A stretch of 64,000 bases of DNA from Microvirga sp. (GTDB lineage: Bacteria; Pseudomonadota; Alphaproteobacteria; Rhizobiales; Beijerinckiaceae), in NCBI GenBank assembly GCA_022241475.1, contig JAKOMT010000003.1, forward strand, positions 113,367-177,366, given 5' to 3'. Positions within the stretch are counted from its first letter, which is position 1. Each line of letters begins with the position of its first letter. The notes under the pieces were generated by a model, which worked only from the letters and a program-made list of their open reading frames with translations, had not been told where the DNA came from and searched no databases. Shown one piece after another: positions 60,577-64,000 of the stretch. The translations under genes and the position numbers were made by a program.

Positions 60577-61629
60577 TCAATCGTCGAGGTCGGGCGGCTT
60601 GCGGCTGAACTTCATCAGCCGGGCCGCGATCGGCGCGCCCGCGATGACGAGGATGATCCGCGCCAGGTGATGCGTGACGACGAACCCCAGATCGGCCCCG
60701 GCGATGATCGCGAGCATGGTCATCTCCGCCTGACCGCCCGGGGCGAAGGCGAGGAAGCCCTCGACCGGCCGCGCGAGGCCCGTCAACGTCACCAGTTCGG
60801 TGAACGCGGCGGCGAGCGCCGCGAGCATGATCACGAACGCGACGCCCGCCGCCACGAAGTTGCGAAGGTCGCGCAACGTCACGCCGACGTAATGCACGCC
60901 GATGCCGATCCCGATGAAGACCTGCGCGGCGATGATCGCCTCCTCGGGCGGGCGCATGTGGATCAGTCCGGCGAGGCTGAGGCAGGCGGTCACCACGAGC
61001 GGCCCGATGATCGCCGCGCCGAACAGCCCGATGCGCTCGCCGCCCTTCCAGCCGACGAGGGCCGCGACGACCATCAGGGCCAGTTCGACGACCGGAATGT
61101 CCGCGGCCGGCAGGCCGAGGGGATTGGTCAGCGAGACGCCGTAGAACGTCGTCAGGATGATCGGCGCGAGCGTGATGATGATCAGCATCCGCGTGGCGTG
61201 GATGAGCGACAGGGCGCGCACGTCCGCCCCAGCCTCGGCTCCGAACACCACCATGTCCTGCAGCCCGCCGGGCATGGCCGCGTAGTAGGAGGTCGCCGGA
61301 TCGAATCCGAGTCGCCGGAAGAAGGGCACGCCGACGAGGCCGATCAAGAGGATGTAGAGCGGCATCAGCGCCACTGAGAGCGCCATGACCGGCAGCTGGC
61401 CGAGCAGCGCCGGCGTCACCGAGGCTCCCACCGCGACGCCCAGCACCGTGCGCGCGCCGGTCGACACCGCCCCCATGCCCTGCAGTTTCGCGCCGGCCAG
61501 CGCCGCGACGAGGCAGGCGATCATGGGGCCGAACAGAAACGGCAGGGGCAGATCGAGAGCCACGAAGACCGCCGACCCGAGCAGGGCGACGACGAGCGTC
61601 GCAGCGCGACGGCGGGTGAAGAAGGACAT
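60577..61629 (-). CDS. AbrB family membrane protein
   Basis: A 350-aa protein with two AbrB repeats (LPFLFGPMIACLVAALAGAKLQG, GARTVLGVAVGASVTPALLGQLPVM; later FLAFAPGGQAEMTMLAIIAGADLGFVVTHHLARIILV). It is homologous to the protein at 31880-32956. An ATG at 61629 (MSFFTRRRA) is preferred because it starts at the first span; an ATG at 61674 is possible. It is convergent with the TauE gene. Confidence 0.85.
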   Translation of the reverse strand: MSFFTRRRAATLVVALLGSAVFVALDLPLPFLFGPMIACLVAALAGAKLQGMGAVSTGARTVLGVAVGASVTPALLGQLPVMALSVALMPLYILLIGLVGVPFFRRLGFDPATSYYAAMPGGLQDMVVFGAEAGADVRALSLIHATRMLIIITLAPIILTTFYGVSLTNPLGLPAADIPVVELALMVVAALVGWKGGERIGLFGAAIIGPLVVTACLSLAGLIHMRPPEEAIIAAQVFIGIGIGVHYVGVTLRDLRNFVAAGVAFVIMLAALAAAFTELVTLTGLARPVEGFLAFAPGGQAEMTMLAIIAGADLGFVVTHHLARIILVIAGAPIAARLMKFSRKPPDLDD

Positions 61630-61674
61630 GGCGGCTCCGGGCCCGGGTCGATCCCCGGATTTGGATGTATTCAT

Positions 61675-61684
61675 CTGTATACAG
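61675..61684. promoter_or_regulatory. GntR-like palindrome between the AbrB and EthD-like genes
   Basis: CTGTATACAG is a perfect 10-bp palindrome in the 200-bp divergent spacer. A half-related ATGTAT lies 11 bp before it. TGTATACA cores are typical for GntR-family repressors, but no GntR gene is in the window. Confidence 0.3.
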
Positions 61685-61829
61685 TAAGTGGCGTTTCGCA
61701 AGAGAGCTACATCGTCTCCGGTGGAAAACCCCAATCGGGCTTGGTCCTCGCGACCCGCGCGCCCTGTCGATCGCGCTTGCCTTCGGCGCGCGCCGCTCGG
61801 CACTCTCCCGATTTGAGGGAGACGCGCCA

Positions 61830-62492
61830 ATGTGGACGAACGAGCAACCGATCGGCGTCATGGCGATCTGGCACGGCGTCGCGCCGGGCTTCGAAGCCGA
61901 GATGCGCGCCTGGTATGACCGCGAGCATCATTTCGAACGCCTCGCCGTTCCTGGTTTCCTGCGGGTTCGTCGTTACGAGGCCGAGGGCGGCGGGCCCGCC
62001 ATCTTCGTACGCTACGAAACGCGCGACGTGGGCGTGCTGTCCTCGCCGGGTTATCTCGCCCGGCTGAACGATCCGACCCCCTGGACCCGGCGCGTTCAAC
62101 CATATGTGCGCGACTACACGCGCGCTGTCTGCGTGCGGCGCTGGCGGATCGGCGCGGCGCAGGGCGGCTTCGTCGCCGCGATCCGGATGTCCGACGTCCC
62201 GCCCCCGGACGCCGACCTGCGCGCGCTCGCCGGCGCGCTCGGGCAGGGAGAGGGCGTTCTGGGGGCGGAACTCATCGAGACGGACGCCGCCCGCTCCTCG
62301 ATCGCGACGCGTGAACGGGACTTGCGCGCCGCGGGCGAGAATCCGCTCGCGGCGGCTTTGATCGTTGAGGCGACGGGGCGCGCAGCCGCCGAGGCGGCGG
62401 CTGCGAAGGCCCTGGAGACGTTGCCCGATGTCGCGGGCGCCTCCGCATCGATCTATCGGCTCGCTTTCATTGCAGAGGGTGCCGAAGCATGA
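61830..62492 (+). CDS. EthD-like/dimeric alpha-beta barrel domain protein
   Basis: A 220-aa protein with two ferredoxin-like halves. The first has AIWHGVAPGFEAEMRAWYDREHHFERLAVPGFLRVRRYEAEGG, which resembles EthD/DUF4286-type alpha-beta barrels with a conserved WYDxEH motif. The second half is less conserved. Such proteins bind small hydrophobic or acidic compounds and are often found near catabolic genes. The ATG at 61830 has GAGGGAGA upstream. Function is unknown. Confidence 0.65.
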   Translation: MWTNEQPIGVMAIWHGVAPGFEAEMRAWYDREHHFERLAVPGFLRVRRYEAEGGGPAIFVRYETRDVGVLSSPGYLARLNDPTPWTRRVQPYVRDYTRAVCVRRWRIGAAQGGFVAAIRMSDVPPPDADLRALAGALGQGEGVLGAELIETDAARSSIATRERDLRAAGENPLAAALIVEATGRAAAEAAAAKALETLPDVAGASASIYRLAFIAEGAEA

Positions 62493-62785
62493 GGCGCCCG
62501 CCACATTACTATTTAGTCTTTGAATACTCTGGCTCATGAATATCATAATCGGCGCTAGTTCCAAGGTTTCGGGGCGGTGTTATCGTCGCTGTGTCGGCAA
62601 GGATGAAACCATCCGATAAAGAAAATAGCCGACAGGGAAACTGGAAGCTGCGCGCATGCTTCGCTTATTCAAGGCTCGCTTGGGAGTAAAGTTTCCTTCG
62701 AGTCTTGCAGAATTGGGACCGGAAGCAAGACTATCGCGATAATCGCCTGCTTCCTGGCGCCTGCGTGACGGAGGGGTCATCGAGG
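62493..62785. promoter_or_regulatory. Intergenic region upstream of the TRAP transporter
   Basis: This 293-bp gap shows no gene. It has a lower GC content than its neighbours. A perfect 8-bp inverted repeat AGTCTTGC-N16-GCAAGACT (62701-62732) lies about 55 bp before the TRAP start and could be an operator or a 5'-leader hairpin. Confidence 0.35.
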
Positions 62786-63358
62786 ATGGACGGAAGTGCA
62801 CGCGACGAAATCGCCGCGTCTTCAGTCGAGCGTGGGATGAAGACGGACTGGCTGCGCATACCGAGGCTGGCGCTGACCGTTCTGCGCCGGATCGTGGACG
62901 TGGTCGCGGTGGCGCTCCTGTGCCTCATCATTTTTCTGATCAGCTTCCAGATCCTGGGGCGCTACTTCTTCAATTACTCGATATCCTGGTCGGAGGAGGC
63001 TGCGACCTTCGTGCAGGTCTGGCTGGTGATGCTGGGAGCCGGCATCGCCATGCGCAACCGCCACCATGTCGGCATCGACGTGCTCATCGTGCGGTGCCCG
63101 CTGATCGTCCAGCGCATCGCCAAGACGGCGTCCTTCCTCCTCGGAATCTGGTTCCTGCTCGTCGTCATCGTCGGCAGCGCCAGCCTGATCGGCATCGGCA
63201 TGATCGTGCGCTCCGCCGCGCTCCAGCTTCCCATGGCGATCCCCTACGCGGCGCTGCCGGTGGGGATGGCCTATTTCCTGATCGAATTCGCCGTCGCGAC
63301 GCTGCCCGAGATCCGCGACCCGGCCGCGGCCGCCCCGCCACGCTCGCTGGACGACTGA
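62786..63358 (+). CDS. dctQ: TRAP transporter small permease subunit (DctQ)
   Basis: A 190-aa DctQ-type protein with four spans. Diagnostic features are LISFQILGRYFFNYSISWSEEAATFVQVWLVMLGAGIAMRNRHHVGIDVL. It connects to the large DctM permease encoded 2 bp downstream. ATG 62786 has a GAGG nearby; an in-frame ATG at 62837 is also possible. A periplasmic DctP gene is not seen upstream and may lie downstream of the window. Confidence 0.92.
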   Translation: MDGSARDEIAASSVERGMKTDWLRIPRLALTVLRRIVDVVAVALLCLIIFLISFQILGRYFFNYSISWSEEAATFVQVWLVMLGAGIAMRNRHHVGIDVLIVRCPLIVQRIAKTASFLLGIWFLLVVIVGSASLIGIGMIVRSAALQLPMAIPYAALPVGMAYFLIEFAVATLPEIRDPAAAAPPRSLDD

Positions 63359-63360
63359 CC

Positions 63361-64000
63361 ATGACCTACGCTTTCGGCGGCTTCGCGCTCCTCATCTTCT
63401 CCGGCGTCCCGATCGTCTTCGCGCTCGGCGTCGCGGCCCTGCTCGCCGTCGTGATGATGACCGACGCGCCGCTCGTGATCGTGGCGCAGCGCGTCTACGG
63501 CGGCGTCAACTCGTTCTCGCTGATGGCCATCCCGTTCTTCGTCACGGCGGGCGTCATCATGGCGGAGGGCGGCATCGCGCGGCGCTTCGTCGATCTCGCC
63601 GCGGCCCTCGTCGGCTGGATCACGGGCAGCCTGTATCTCGTGGCGATCGTCACCAGCACGGGCCTCGCCGCGATATCGGGATCGGGCTCGGCGGATACGG
63701 CCGCGGTCGGCAGCATCCTCGCGCCGGAGATGCGCAAGCGCGGCTACGACATCGATCTCGCGGCCTCGGTGATCGCGGCGGGCGGCGCGCTCGCGCCGAT
63801 CATCCCGCCGAGCATCATCATGGTGGTGATCGCGATCACCTCGAACCTGTCGATCGGCGCGATGTTTCTGGGCGGAATCGTCCCGGGCCTCCTCATCGCG
63901 CTGGCCCTATGCGTCACCTGCTGGATCTTCGCCAAGCGCGGCGGGCCGGTCTATCGCGACACGGAGCCCTTTTCGCTCGCGCGGCTGGGCCGGACCTTCG
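63361..64000 (+). CDS. dctM: TRAP transporter large permease subunit (DctM), cut by the window end
   Basis: The first 213 residues of a DctM-type permease. Typical motifs are LALLIFSGVPIVFALGV-like opening (FALLIFSGVPIVFALGVAA), SFSLMAIPFFVTAGVIMAEGGIARR, AAISGSGSADTAAVGSILAPEMRKRGYD and APIIPPSIIMVV. The frame is open at base 64000, so the gene continues. Together with DctQ it forms a sodium-driven carboxylate importer. Confidence 0.93.
   Translation, partial: MTYAFGGFALLIFSGVPIVFALGVAALLAVVMMTDAPLVIVAQRVYGGVNSFSLMAIPFFVTAGVIMAEGGIARRFVDLAAALVGWITGSLYLVAIVTSTGLAAISGSGSADTAAVGSILAPEMRKRGYDIDLAASVIAAGGALAPIIPPSIIMVVIAITSNLSIGAMFLGGIVPGLLIALALCVTCWIFAKRGGPVYRDTEPFSLARLGRTF

Noticed and set aside
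1..64000. tRNA, rRNA, CRISPR arrays, insertion sequences, integrases, prophage genes
   Set aside because: None was recognised; gaps are short and all repeats found are short promoter-associated motifs or hairpins.

Overview
The window is GC-rich (roughly two thirds G+C by eye) with tightly packed genes, many of them overlapping at stop/start codons. Gene content (Ku/LigD end joining, tripartite tricarboxylate transporters or TTT systems, AbrB permeases, DAB carbon transport, several LysR regulators) suggests an alphaproteobacterium, probably of the order Hyphomicrobiales (Rhizobiales). The order is an inference; no rRNA or other marker gene is present. No tRNA, rRNA, IS element, prophage or CRISPR array was seen.

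Layout. 0-3.5 kb: tail of one Ku gene facing a ku-ligD operon. 3.5-5.3 kb: PHB-depolymerase-type esterase and a ribbon-helix-helix regulator with a likely autoregulatory operator. 5.6-8.0 kb: ice-binding-like autotransporter coupled to an L,D-transpeptidase. 8.2-9.1 kb: a divergent transcarbamylase. 9.0-16.9 kb: a peptide-type ABC importer (five genes), a divergent LysR regulator and an amidohydrolase. 17.0-32.9 kb: a large acid-catabolism region with an acyl-CoA synthetase, a zinc-ribbon/thiolase/CaiB operon, a quinone-reductase-like enzyme, and an IclR-led operon (LeuC/LeuD-like dehydratase, SDR, MmgE/PrpD, isocitrate-lyase-family lyase, TctB, TctA, TctC, AbrB). A 17-bp palindrome precedes both the zinc-ribbon operon and the IclR operon. 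33-38 kb: TetR-controlled RND efflux pump whose permease gene is frameshifted. 38.2-44.3 kb: LysR, a second TTT system, a maleate-isomerase-family protein and a DUF1445 protein; a 16-bp motif occurs three times in front of these genes. 44.3-49.2 kb: LysR plus dabB-dabA (DAB inorganic carbon uptake). 49.3-50.5 kb: RidA-like protein and WYL regulator. 50.6-59.7 kb: tandem-HTH LysR, a 6-phosphogluconate-dehydrogenase-like enzyme, galB-galC-galD-type genes (lower 4-oxalomesaconate pathway), a third TTT system with TctA fused to TctB, and a second PrpF isomerase. 59.8-64 kb: TauE/SafE, AbrB, an EthD-like protein and the start of a TRAP transporter.

The common theme is scavenging of organic acids. 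Three TTT systems, one TRAP system, two AbrB permeases and one peptide-type ABC importer each sit next to isomerases, dehydratases, lyases or aldolases that could feed imported di- and tricarboxylates or CoA esters into central metabolism. Most regulators are transcribed divergently from their target genes, with recognisable inverted repeats in between.
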